A DNA stretch of 64,000 nt from Anastrepha obliqua (Eukaryota; Arthropoda; Insecta; Diptera; Tephritidae): the NCBI RefSeq assembly GCF_027943255.1, contig NC_072897.1, forward strand, positions 63,698,406 to 63,762,405, read 5' to 3'. Each line of letters opens with the position of its first letter. The stretch's first letter is position 1. This document shows positions 34,057 through 46,000 of the stretch, one piece after another. The translations under genes and the position numbers were made by a program. The notes under the pieces were generated by a model. The model was not told where the DNA came from. It made no database searches and saw only the letters and a program-made list of their open reading frames with translations.

Positions 34057-36004
34057 GCTGCAGCTCAAGAGGTGTCTCCCAATATAGAGATACTAACAAA
34101 AAACAATAATAAATTTTAACATATATTCATCCTTTATTCTTTTGAGCAAACATTATTTTACTAGTTATGAAAAGCTTTCATTCGAAAATGGTTTATTTTA
34201 AATGTTGAAACAAATATTTCAAAATAATAACTATTTATTTGAAATTAAAAAATGTGTATGTACTTTGTCATACTGTGCGCATTGCCATATGCGTCTGATT
34301 TCAATATGAGAGCAAGTAAGTACTCACCAAGAATACCCACTCTACTAAGATAATTTCCTCAATGTTTTTTGAAAAAATCCCCTATTTTTCATGGAAACAT
34401 GTTTTCCCACCAATGTCAGGTAACTAAATTGTCCTTTTTAACAACATAAAATTTATAACATGCATTGTTTAAATAAAACATGGCTGGTTGAGATTACTGT
34501 TCAGAAAAATATACACCGATTTGTCAGTACAAATTTTTCTCCACATAGTTTGAAACTATGAAACTTTGACATGCGAATGTTCAAACTTCTTGATTATAAA
34601 ATCGCCTATGCTTCTTGATTACAAAAATTATAAAAGTAAATAAAATAGAAATTTGCAAAGATGATTTTAATATTCAAAGAAGCGTTTCCAATAAAAAAAA
34701 CGAAAAGCATTTTATTATAATATTTAATATGAACTATCTAGCAAATCCCAACACTTCAAAATCCCTTAACATGGAATGAAGTCCCCTTATCTTGTAACTT
34801 TGCTATTGGCAAAGCTTCACTCTCTTTTTTACAAACACATATGCGTTGCTCAGAACTGATTAATATACGTACACGCCTATTGCTTACCCTTCTGATGTAA
34901 GTTTGTCGCCTCCTCATCTAGCACTTCGCTAGCACGCTCTGCTGCGAGCGTGCCACTCTGCTGCCCGTCCCTACCATAGCCTATTTGCTATAATTTTGCC
35001 TTGCAGGGCTTAGGGAAATGGGTATATATGACTCAACGGATGATTTGTTTAAATTTTGGTTTTGGGATGGGGATTAGACGCCTATTGACAAAAGTAGTTT
35101 CCAAAAATATTGTTGTAGAGTGAAACAATTCGCAGTTTGGTTGGATTTGAGGTGTTTCTAACCATTGAATATGTTATTTTATCGATTCTAGGGATGTGCC
35201 CTTTCAACTTGGATAACGCCGTGGAATGTTCAATTGTTTTATCTATGAAGTAGTGAGAAAATTTGGAACCATTCGAAGCTTTTGACTAGTGCGTTTGACA
35301 TTAGCTATTTGATATGTTATTGTACTTTGGTTACTGTCTTGATTTTTAATACAGTGCATCGTTGGGAAACATTTGAATCCACAGAATCATCAAATCGTTG
35401 ACCACACTTGTCCAGTGGGGAGCCTAGGATTAATATTAGTGGTGAATTCGTTCATTGCCTTAAATTTTGAAGACTTATAGCGTTTTCTTTTCTACATGAA
35501 AATGTTGCCCTGTGCTGTCACTTTCGAATTTTGTGATCTTTTGTAAAATGAATGCAATCTTCCCAAGGGGCCGCTTTATCGTTTCTCCAAGGGCAAACAT
35601 AAAGAAATGTGAAAGTGCAACATTTCTTGCCCTCTCTGGTATCGACGGTGTAGATAATTGCCCTATTAATCAGCTGATCAGTAACAAAAGTAGCCCCTTA
35701 TTTGACTCTTTCTTGCTCACATTAATCGGCTGTATTCGAGCAGCACAGAAGAGGTCTACACATTTTTGACATTTCATTTTAGCATTCGTGAATTGAAAAA
35801 GCGAAAATTGAGATTGTACATATAACTATTAAAATATTGTAGCTGCCCGTGATATTTGCAAATTGAAATTACCAAAATCAGTAAGAGAAATTGACAGACA
35901 AAATAGGTAAATGTGTTTGCGCGAAATATTAGTTAACAAGATGTACCTTGAAAGAAACTTCAATAAATATTAAAAAACTACTTTTTCTTTTGTTTTATAT
36001 TGTA
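34057..36004. other. non-coding DNA, no recognised element
   Basis: About 1.9 kb. I checked both strands for transposase, RT and cellular domains and found none. The 85-codon plus-strand frame at 35512-35769 has no recognisable content. The segment 34840-35040 is more GC-rich than its surroundings. Confidence 0.45.
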
Positions 36005-36010
36005 TTTATT
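36005..36010 (-). terminator. possible poly(A) signal of the Myb/SANT-like gene
   Basis: AATAAA on the minus strand about 185 bases downstream of the stop codon at 36196. Such hexamers are common in AT-rich DNA, so this is only plausible. Confidence 0.3.
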
Positions 36011-36195
36011 GAAAATAAGGGAGATCATATTTAATTGCTTCAAGCAGGTACAAAGTAAAAAATAAATAGGAGAAACGTTGGACCAGGAACGAAAGGCACT
36101 TCCTCCCATTTTATATTAAATTAACATTTAATGAATCATAAGCAGCATACACAATTCAAACCGGCTTTAATAACTTACCTCACACGCCCACAGCT

Positions 36196-36816
36196 TCAAG
36201 CTGGTTTGTTTTCACTGATGCACTTTTCCAAAAGGCTTTCGATTCTTGCAGCTTTCTCCATTCTTTCCTTGTGTCGCTTTTCTCTGGCTTCCTCCTTCCT
36301 AGCAGCAATTTCTAGCATAGTTTCTTGCAGCGTTTTCCTCTTTATTTGCTTTTCTTTTGCTGCGACCTCTTTTTTTATCATACATTGGCTACTTATTTTT
36401 ACTGCCGGCTCAATGGAATCATCTATTTTGCATATTTTTTCGAGCTCTTCTTCAAACTGTAGCTTTTGGCGTTTTGCACCTGAGGTGCTGTTATTTTCCA
36501 CCGCCACTTTTTTACGTTTCATGATGGTCTTATACCTTTCTTCACACTGCTTCCAACTTTTCCCATCGAACTCTGCGCCAATTTTCATCCACATGTCCTT
36601 TTTTGTCTTTAATTGCTTGAAGGGACCAATGTCCGGCAAATAGGAGGCGTATTTATCCAGCAGAAGTCTCGTTTCGCCTTCCGTCCATACTACCAAAAAG
36701 GATCGTTTAAATAATTAGCATTTTTCACTTTTTTACATTTGATAGAAAAGTCAAGACATTCTCATTTTACCTGTAATTGTTTTGCTGCTAATAGGACTTT
36801 CTTCATTAGCTAGCAT
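36196..36816 (-). CDS. two-exon Myb/SANT-like DNA-binding protein, 179 residues
   Basis: Exon 1 is 36771-36816 (ATG at 36816, 15 codons plus one base); an 81-bp intron, 36690-36770, has GTAAAATGAG at the donor and TTTTTGGTAG at the acceptor; exon 2 is 36196-36689. The splice keeps the frame and gives a 179-residue protein. Residues about 17-75 form a Myb/SANT-like trihelix: VWTEGETRLLLDKYAS, then MWMKIGAEF and WKQCEERYKTIMKRKK, with the regularly spaced Trp residues of the fold. The C-terminal 80 residues are a charged coiled coil (KEEAREKRHKERMEKAAR). It should bind DNA in the nucleus. It is the only gene here with no break and a proper intron. Similar proteins accompany PIF/Harbinger transposases, but none is seen nearby, so it may be a real cellular gene or an orphaned transposon partner. 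Confidence 0.75.
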
Positions 36817-37514
36817 TCTTTTATTTTTTTATTTTAAACTGTCCACCAAAAATTTCTGCAATTCGTTGTCCGATTAGCGCGCGAAAAAAGAGCTGATTGC
36901 ATTTCAGGGTTACAGTTTGTGTTCTTTTATAAATGTGAAGGGCTGCAGTGAACCTTAAAAATGGTGGTAGTTTCACAGGGTGAAGTGCGACTTTGAATAA
37001 CTTTTGTACGTCGGCATGGCAACATTTTTGTGTAGAAACGAAAACGCTATTAAATTCGCTCTTAAAAAGATTATTTGCCTTTTTCCATTACACAATATTT
37101 TCTGAGGATATGTTTCTTTTGAGGACATCCAAACGTCGGAAGTCTGGTTGCAACTCTAGTGAAGTGAAGACAAGAAAATTCATATTCTTAAATTGTTTGC
37201 AATTTATCACTAAAATAGTGCGAAAAATAAACATTAAAAAGTTAAAAAATGTGTAATAGTGTAAATTACCGCATAGTTGGGTTGAATATCATTGCCGCAA
37301 TCCCTGCAAATAGTTAAAAAATTAAAATCTAAATATTTCCTGTGGTTGTATATATGGTAGAGCAGTGAAAAAACATAAAAAAATACACAAGGATTAGAAA
37401 AAATGTAGCATACTTTTATGCTAAAAATTATTTGGTTCGGCTTACCAAAAGATATTTTACAGCTAAAAAATTTTATAATTTTAAGAATAAACTTAAAAAG
37501 TAAAATAATTCCGA
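36817..37514. other. upstream region of the Myb/SANT-like gene and non-coding DNA
   Basis: No other gene. The first 100 bases would hold the gene's promoter; I see no certain TATA box. The remainder is AT-rich. Confidence 0.4.
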
Positions 37515-38890
37515 TTGGTCAAAAACAGCAACAGTTGCAGAACCAAACAAAATAAACCAAAGAAACAAGCCAAACCCCACACAAACAAAACTCTTATGGG
37601 GCAAAATTTGCAACAAATATTAAAACAAACAGCACAACAACAACAGAACCAACAACAGGCGAGCTCAACACTTGGTGCACCCAATGCCTTATTTACTTGC
37701 CTCTAACTCAATTACAAAACCCGAAATAGCACAAACAAATACAAAGCCAAGCAAACAGGAGCAGATTCAGCAGCTACAGCTCTATAAACAACGGGATCTC
37801 AACTATCGACCAGGAAGAGTCCACCAGATATCGATTGTAAAATCGTCGAACAAAACAAACCTTCGCGATAGCCCAGGTAAACTTAAAGCCTTCCAAAAGC
37901 ATGCCAAACTTGACAAATACTGGCTCGGTAGCGCTGAACCCTCTGAAAACAGATTTTCTTCTTTGCAAGTTGATGAAGAAGAACCTAACGCTAAACCCCA
38001 AGTTGACAAAGTCAACAATATTTCACCGTTGATGAAGCACTTAGCAAAAACTGTTCCTGGCTACTAAAATCTAAAACTCATAGACAGTGAACAAGTAAAA
38101 ATACAAACTTCCACTCCCGAATCCTATACGAACATTGCATCGCTACAAGGGCAGAAAACCACTGAACTTTATACGGATAAGCCCAAAGAGGAGCGAACCT
38201 TCAAGGTTATATAAAAAAATATGTACCCATCTATATGCATTCAAGAAATTTCAGAGGAACTAAAAGAGCTTGCCCACATAGCATTAAATATCTTCAACAT
38301 CAAGTACAGAAATACAAAAAGAACCTCTCCCAACGCTCATTATTGAATTGAAACCAATCCCGAACAATAAAGAAATGTATGACGTCAAGTATTTATTCAA
38401 CGCAAAAATTATTTTTGAGCCCCCAAGTCCGAAACGCGAAGTTCCTCAATGTGCTTGCTCGCGCAAAACGAGAACAGATGAGGTCATCCGTGCCTTAAGC
38501 GAAGGAAATCATCGAGGGAATTACAAAGACTGTATGATATATAAGAACCCTCAAAAGCTCAATTATCCGCCATTGAGAAAAAAAGATGAAAGTACCGTAC
38601 CCGTCGCTTAGCATCAAAGCTCAACCAGTTCGATCAATGTCACCCAACCGCCCAGACACGCCCCAAACTCACTCTCATACTTACAAATTCTAGAACATAT
38701 TCCACACAATACGAATGCTGCTTCTGCCCCTCAGCCCAAAGAAACAACATCCGAGTCCCCAAGTGAAGTCAAGAAATGATCGTTCTTCTCAAGCAAGTTT
38801 TGCAACAAGTCTCATCAACGATGAATCTGCTCGTTACTCTCACGACTGAAAAATTAAGCCATTTACCTCACTTTATCGATAGCTAAACGG
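37515..38890 (+). pseudogene. Jockey-like ORF1 (gag) relic
   Basis: Coding debris of a second Jockey-type gag, different from that at 29765. A Gln-rich stretch (QQNLQQ type; 37600-37660) is followed by KLDKYWLGSAEPSENRFSSL and VNNISPLMKHL. Further pieces read TPESYTNIASL, KEERTFKVI and IPNNKEMYDVKYLFNAKIIF, then a decayed zinc-knuckle region (CACSRK near 38450, then GNHRGNYKDCMIYK). At least five stops or frame changes occur. The copy stops near 38890 with no endonuclease or RT, so it is 3' truncated or interrupted there. Confidence 0.7.
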
Positions 38891-39194
38891 GCCGGTTAAT
38901 AGTCTGTATTGGCCATCGCTGTGTGTGACGTCCCACTTGTGCAATTTATTCATGTTTTGTTTGTACAATTTCTTCTTCTTCGTGCATTTTTGTTAGTATT
39001 TTTACATCTTTCTCATGCATCTGCACCAACATTACGGACTCTCTGATGAGCGCAATCTTGTTTATGGTATATTGGATGTTGGATTTTGGTTGGGGAAAAG
39101 CTAAATAACTAAAGGGATGTAAAATTCTAGTTTTAAGATCTTTCAGCATTTTTTTTTTTATATAACGGTTATTTTGTAATCGTCAGTTAAAGCC
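38891..39194. other. non-coding gap
   Basis: No recognisable gene or element. Confidence 0.4.
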
Positions 39195-40490
39195 GCTCGC
39201 TCTAGTCAGCTAAGAAAATGGGAAAGGAAAGACCCAGAGGCTGCGGAAACAGTACGGAGCAAAAAGGGTGGTAAGGTCCGGAAGGGCCAGTCCTAGGAAT
39301 AATGGCCCCAGGCTCCACCTCAAAAGCAATATACACCCGTGTCTGGACTTTGTGGCCATCCAGGAACTATGAACCTCATACGGAAGCATCAAAGGTTTGT
39401 AGACAAAAACTCGTAAGATAATTTGCGATACCAATGTTGACCAAACAATGCTCAGAGCAGAGCTCATACAACGTAATATGGTGGCACTGCAGACAGAAGT
39501 GCTTAGTGCCGAAGGAAGAAGAGCGATTGCCCTTGCCTCGCTATACCTTCCTTACGACTAAGATCGAAAAGCCGTTAGTTGGTAAGGAAATTGCACTCTA
39601 TACATCGGCTGAGACAACGGGAGCTAATGCCTCTTTCGGTTATATTGAGAAAGCGATGGTTAGGAAGGAATATATGTAGACTTATCATATCGTGAGCTCT
39701 CAACTTCCTGAAGAATAGGAAACTGGGCCGGAAAGATTATGTGTCGGGTCAACTAAAGGATGCCTCCAAGGAGAGGTTTTATCACCACACCTATTGGGCA
39801 TTGACGAGCTTGGACAAGCTATCGATGCTCTCGGATAAGAAGTTCAGATCTTTGCTGACGATCTAGTTATTACGGTTAGAGGCAGGTGTGACTCTACTAT
39901 AGCCGATCACATGCAATATTGGTGTCAAGTGAAAAGACTTTCGATAAATCTGAACAAAACAAGTTTGGGAAGGGAGCTATGTTTATATACATATATAATT
40001 GGCGCGTACACTTCAGTTAGGTGTTTGGCCGAGCTCCTCCTCCTATTTGTTCCTATTTTGCATCTCAGTAAAACATGAGGTCTGCGGCCAAAAATAATGG
40101 CAAGGTATTATAAGACAATAATAGTGCCAATGATCACCTACGCCTCTTTGGTATGGTGGCCAAAAGTGTACCAAATTAAGACTCAGATGACACTTAACAA
40201 GGTATACAGAATAGCCTATTTGAGCGTAACGGGAGCAATGCGAACTTGCACCACAACGGGTTTAGGGATGGTCATTGGACTTATTCCGTACCTTGTAGCC
40301 AAACAGTCGCCAGATAGTGCAGTCCTTAGGCTTCCTAATCTAATTTATCTTAAAGAAGGCAGGGCATGTAAGAATTCTCGGTGCAATCCTGAACTCTCCG
40401 TGCCTGACAGTCTGTGATAAGGTGGGAAGAAAACTAGAATTCTCCAAGAATTTCAAGGTGGTCATCAGTGGTCGCTCAGCATGGAGAAAC
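39195..40490 (+). pseudogene. LOA-like ORF2 relic, heavily decayed
   Basis: Plus-strand remnants in changing phases. 39560-39700 is RT palm-like; 39755-39960 reads GCLQGEVLSPHLLGIDELGQ followed by FADDLVITVRG (RT active site). After a repeat insertion (39991-40050), 40097-40417 gives YYKTIIVPMITYASLVWW and RIAYLSVTGAMRT (connection region). No RNase H motif is visible before the satellite array. The element is older and more decayed than the LOA-like copies at 1396 and 25990. Confidence 0.68.
39991..40050 (+). repeat. truncated copy of the dispersed repeat seen at 19690
   Basis: Shares ATATAATTGGCGCGTACAC and GTGTTTGGCCGAGCTCCTCC with the minus strand of 19816-19875. It interrupts the decayed RT sequence, so it inserted after that element. 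Confidence 0.72.
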
Positions 40491-40553
40491 ACTGAAATAT
40501 CTTCTTCTTATTTTTCCCCCAGTTCGATTTCGCTGCACGTTTCGTGAGTTGCT

Positions 40554-40841
40554 TTTTAACACACTTTTATTAGGTCGGGTTGGATGTATGTATGTATGTA
40601 TGTATGTATGTAACGGAATCTTTGAGCTTAATTTTCACTGGCTTCTAAACATCTGATCGACTTGAAATTTTGTACACCTATCAAGGACCGATGACAATGC
40701 AATAATTTGATAAAAGTTTTCCATTATCCTTATTGGGATTGCCAGGATTAATATTTTCTTTTTTTACCTGTGGGCAAAAAGTAAGGTGAATTTGAATCTT
40801 TGAATCTTTTTTAACACACTTTTATTAGGTCGGGTTGTATG

Positions 40842-40872
<31 letters not shown>

Positions 40873-41360
40873 CGGAATCTTTGAGCTTCATTTTCACTGG
40901 CTTCTAAACATCTGATCGACTTGAAATTTTGCACACCTCTCAAGGACCGATGACAATGCAATAATTTGATAAAAGTTTTCCATTATCCTTATTGGGATTG
41001 CCAGGATTAATGTTTTCTTTTTTTACCTGTGGGCAAAAAGTAAGGTGAATTTGAATCTTTGAATCTTTTTTTAACACACTTTTATTAGGTCGGGTTGTAT
41101 GTATGTATGTATGTATGTATGAATGTATGTATGTAACGGAATCTTTGAGCTTAATTTTCACTGGCTTCTAAACATCTGATCGACTTGAAATTTTGCACAC
41201 CTATCAAGGACCGATGACAATGCAATAATTTGATAAAAGTTTTCCATTATCCTTATTGGGATTGCCAGGATTAATATTTTCTTTTTTTACCTGTGGGCAA
41301 AAAGTAAGGTGAATTTGAATCTTTGAATCTTTTTTAACACACTTTTATTAGGTCGGGTTG

Positions 41361-41391
<31 letters not shown>

Positions 41392-41622
41392 CGGAATCTT
41401 TGAGCTTCATTTTCACTGGCTTCTAAACATCTGATCGGCTTGAAATTTTGCACACCTATCAAGGACCGATGACAACGCAATAATTTGATAAAAGTTTTCC
41501 ATTATCCTTATTGGGATTGCCAGGATTAATATTTTCTTTTTTTACCTGTGGGCAAAAAGTAAGGTGAATTTGAATCTATGAATCTTTTTAACACACTTTT
41601 ATTAGGTCGGGTTGTATGTATG

Positions 41623-41653
<31 letters not shown>

Positions 41654-42350
41654 CGGAATCTTTGAGCTTAATTTTCACTGGCTTCTAAACATCTGATCGA
41701 CTTGAAATTTTGCACACCTATCAAGGACCGATGACAATGCAATAATTTGATAAAAGTTTTCCATTATCCTTATTGGGATTGCCAGGATTAATATATTCTT
41801 TTTTTACCTGTGGGCAAAAAGTAAGGTGAATTTGAATATTTGAATCTTTTTTAACACACTTTTATTAGGTCGGGTTGTATGTATGTATGAATGTATGTAT
41901 ATTATGTATGTATGTAACGGAATCTTTGAGCTTAATTTTCACTGGCTTCTAAACATCTGATCGACTTGAAATTTTGCACACCTATCAAGGATCGATGACA
42001 ATGCAATAATTTGATAAAAGTTTTCCATTATCCTTATTGGGATTGCCAGGATTAATATTTTCTTTTTTTACCTGTGGGCAAAAAGTAAGGTGAATTTGAA
42101 TCTTTGAATCTTTTTAACACACTTTTATTAGGTCGGGTTGTATGTATGTATGTAACGGAATCTTTGAGCTTAATTTTCACTGGCTTCTAAACATCTGATC
42201 GACTTGAAATTTTGCACACCTATCAAGGACCGATGACAATGCAATAATTTGATAAAAGTTTTCCATTATCCTTATTGGGATTGCCAGGATTAATATTTTC
42301 TTTTTTTACCTGTGGGCAAAAATTAAGGTGAATTTGAATCTTTGAATCTT
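40554..42350 (+). repeat. seven-unit satellite array, about 254-264 bp per unit, each with a (TATG)n tract
   Basis: Units begin AACACACTTTTATTAGGTCG near 40558, 40813, 41073, 41336, 41589, 41853 and 42116. Each continues with a TATG microsatellite of variable length, then AACGGAATCTTTGAGCT, CTTGAAATTTTGCACACC, GATGACAATGCAATAATTTG and ends with ACCTGTGGGCAAAAAGTAAG. Point differences between units are few; length differences come mainly from the TATG tract. No coding content (frames giving YIHT repeats are microsatellite artefacts). The array ends directly at a mariner fragment upstream of the Helitron. Confidence 0.9.
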
Positions 42351-42446
42351 TTTTTTATTCTTGTAAATCAGTTTCATCCCCTTCAAAATATTGCCCTCTC
42401 GATGAAATACACTTATGCCAACGATTTTTCCAATCCCCGAAACATG
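42349..42446 (-). mobile_element. mariner 3'-end fragment
   Basis: The minus strand reads DWKNRWHKCISSRGQYFEGD followed by ETDLQE and a stop, the C-terminal signature of mariner transposases. Only about 98 bases are left, abutting the last satellite unit. It differs from the mariner at 7158 and 15888. Confidence 0.7.
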
Positions 42447-43008
42447 CCAAATAGTCCAGTATAGACAATTGTGTGGTACCGTTGGCCTGCCTACCAAGCA
42501 TGTCAACCATGTGTTGCTATGCAGAGGGTGGTTAGTTGGGCCAGACAACAATTGTTGTGTTTTGGTCTGCCTGCCTAACATGCTGTTGCCAAGCCAAGCG
42601 CAAGTAGTGATGACTGTTTGTTGTTATGCAGTGGGTTGTTTTGTGAGGTCAGGCGAGAGTCTTTCTATTTGCGCTGCCTGCCCAGCATGCTGTTGCTAAG
42701 GTAAGCGCAGGTAGTGATCATCATGTTTGTTGGTGTTGGGCTGCATATCAAACTCGAGCATTGATGTTGATATGCTGTGATAATTTGCTGTTATTATAAA
42801 AGGCAACAATATCACAATGAATTTTGTTAGGTAGGTGGCGAGCATATTGCGGCTGTTGGCAATGGGGTTTTTGTAGGAAAGTGATCACATCATACTAGTC
42901 TGTTGTCAGGCTGCATCGACTGAGCTTATATAATCTATGCAATACAGATTTCACGTGACATTCAAGGTTTTGCGCTCAACGACTCAACAACTATTCGTGG
43001 GAATAAAA
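42447..43008 (+). repeat. Helitron leader with degenerate tandem repeats of about 105 bp
   Basis: Three imperfect units (starting near 42489, 42572 and 42676) share CTGCCT, a GCATG/ACATGCTGTTG block, AAGCGCA and TAGTGATGACTG/GATCATCATG followed by TTTGTTG. The remainder to 43008 is unique. An in-frame ATG at 42937 would add 24 residues to the Helitron protein; the ATG at 43009 is preferred because the basic repeat-like N-terminus begins there. Confidence 0.5.
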
Positions 43009-46000
43009 ATGACGCTTGAAACTACAATGCAAAATAAGAGGAGATTGGCGGCAAAAAGAACACTTGAAACTGCAACACAAAGAAAGAGGAGATTAGCGAA
43101 AAAGAGACTAAAATTGAAAGAAAAATGTTCAGGATGGACGAATGAAGAAATCGTCGAGAGGAAAACCACAAGGCGACTATATATGAAACAATATAGAGCC
43201 TCACAGTCAGAAGAGGACAGAGTTGCCCGATTACAGCAAATGGGGCAACATAACGCTGAATATCGAGCCTCACAGTCTGAAGAGGACAGAGCGGCTCGAC
43301 TAAAGCACATGCGGCAACATAGCGCTAAATTACGAGCCTCACAGTCTGAAGAGGACAGAGCGGCTCGACTAAAGCACATGCGGCAACATAGCGCTGAATT
43401 ACGAGCCTCACAGTCTGAAGAGGACAGAGCGGCCCGACTACAGCACATGCGGCAACATAGCGCTGAATATCGAGCCTCACAGTCTGAAGAGGACAGAGCG
43501 GCCCGACTACAGCACATGCGGCAACATAGCGCTGAACTACGAGCCTCACAGTCTGAAGAGGACAGAGCGGCTCGACTACAGCACATGCGGCAACATAGCG
43601 CTGAATATCGAGCCTCACAGTCTGAAGAGGACAGAGCGGCCCGACTACAGGACATGCGGCAACATAGCGCTGAACTACGAGCCTCACAGTCTGAAGAGGA
43701 CAGAGCGGCTCGACTAAAGCACATGCGGCAACATAGCGCTGAATATCGAGCCTCACAGTCTGAAGAGGACAGAGCGGCTCGACTACAGCACATGCGGCAA
43801 CATAGCGCTGAACTACGAGCTTCACAGTCTGAAGAGGACAGAGCGGCTCGACTACAGCACATGCGGCAACATAGCGCTGAACTACGAGCCTCACAGTCAG
43901 AAAGAGACAGATTAATTCGTTTGCTGCAAATGCGTCAACGAAACGCAGAGGCGAGGAGATTAAATAGAGCCAGCATAACCGGCTTCATGCAGTCAATTAA
44001 CACGTTTTGTGACAAGATCTGTGAGATTTGCACTAAACGGTGCTATCAAAATCAGATCTCTAAGTGGATTGTAGACACCAAATCAGCACCATATTTGCCT
44101 AGCGAATTAAAACAAACAAATTGCTTGATGGTTTGTAAACGGTGTAAGACTCATTTGAGTTCAAAGAAAAATTTTGCACCGTCCAGATCTTATTGGAACA
44201 ATTTGGACCCAGGATCCGTTCCAAATGTAATAGCGCAATTATCACACACCGAACAACGGCTGATTTCACGCATTATTCCATTTGTAAAAATTATCAAGCT
44301 AAGTGGCGTATTCGGGCAATATAGTTTTCGTGGCCAAGCGGTATTGTTCGCACAAGATGTTTTTGAGGTTACTGAAAACCTTGCAAACATGTTACCCAGA
44401 GTCGCAAATAATGCTGGAATAGTCGTCATTACTGAGCGTTTAGAGAATATTAGCATAACACGACAGTTTTCGATATCTAAACAAAAAGTATACGATGCAC
44501 TCAATTGGCTAATTTTGAACAATCCACTTTACAAAGATGTTACAGTCGATCAGAACGTCGTTATTGAAGAAAATGATATTATAAGAGTAGAAGATGCACC
44601 TGCCGAGATTGCTGTAGAGACCGATGATGAACCTACTGAGGATGCTAGTGCTTACATGAAAATTAGTGACTCTTCGAGAATTGTACGTGCATCATGGCAT
44701 CAAAGCAACGATCTCATATTCACATCAAGATTCGCAGGAGTTCAATGTTGTGCGATGGCATTAGCTAACATTCTCCGGGCTAGCATTCTTTCACCACAAC
44801 ATTGGTCTACAAACATTCTTAATTTAAATATGATAACAGGTGACCAAATCTATAGCAATATAAGATTTCAAACGGAGAGGAAATTTGCGGCGCATCCTAT
44901 AGAAAATGATGGCTACCTATTAGTAAGAAACTTCACAGTCATCCAAGATGACTTGTTCGCATTCGGCAAAAGATTTCAGATCACTTTTGACGAAGAACCA
45001 GGTATATTTGGATGCTTGAATGACAAGTTAAATGAAAGAAATATTGGAAGTACTCTTCGCCAAGGTTTGGAGGATATGTTCATGGCATATAACGCAGGCA
45101 TACTAATAACAGAGGGTTATTCATTTGGAGTAATGCATTATAATAACAAATATTACTTCAGCAACTCACATTCTTGTGGCCAAAAGGGAGCTAAAGCAAA
45201 GGGCAATAATGGAAAAGCTTGCGTTATTGAATGTGATAATTTGGACGAGTTCGTAAGGATATGTAAACGAACAACAGGCAGCAAAAATGTACAGTTTACT
45301 CTTGATTACATCAATGTTGAAGTCTTGGATATACATGATGATTCTAAAGAGGTAGAAACACGTGAGAGTAGTGAGATGGTAGCAGCAGTATCCCAAATAA
45401 TCACTTTTCAACAGAATTCAACTGATCAAACTATTCCACGGCAGACATCAATGATGGCACCGATTGATTTAATGCCTCCTAATGGCGAAGATGAAGTACA
45501 GGTCTCACGAAACCTTAATGAAATTACCCGCAAGACGAAAGATAACATCGTCAATATGGGCCATGAACTTAAAGCAGAAGAATTTGCCTGGTACTTTCTG
45601 TTTCCCTATGGGAAGAATGGTTTCGCAGAACAGAGGCCTGTTAAAATTACAGCATTAGACTACTATCAGTCTAGAATTTTGGGAAGTGACACAAGATTCC
45701 AACGTAACGATTATCTTTTTTACGCTTTATCGTTCTTTGAATATTATCGAATCAAAAGCACGATATCAGCATGTGGCAAGAAAATTGTAAATCAAGAAGG
45801 TTCTGTTGAAGATGTCCACCTTTATCTCAAAAATTTGAGAGGTTCTGCAGCTTATTGGAGATCAGCTTTAAATGAACTATTGGCCCAAATTAGATGTATA
45901 GGAGCCCCAACCTATTTTGTGACATTTAGCTTAAATGATCTCCACTGGTTAGACCAACGAAAGGCTTTATTAATAGCCGACGGTAGACTTGATGTTGATC

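Noticed and set aside
35512..35769. 85-residue plus-strand frame as a gene
   Set aside because: No recognisable domain, no supporting context; kept as non-coding.
36131..36643. 170-residue plus-strand frame
   Set aside because: Antisense of the Myb/SANT-like exon, which has splice sites and a recognisable domain.
40764..41161. Minus-strand frames with YIHTYIHT repeats
   Set aside because: Products of the TATG microsatellite inside the satellite units.
40554..42350. Regularly spaced repeats that might recall a CRISPR array
   Set aside because: Units are full tandem copies of about 260 bp without unique spacers, in eukaryotic DNA.
42984..43894. Long minus-strand frames rich in Cys/Ser or Val/Gln across the Helitron repeats
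   Set aside because: They are reverse-strand shadows of the 69-bp coding units; the plus-strand frame continues into a complete Rep/helicase.
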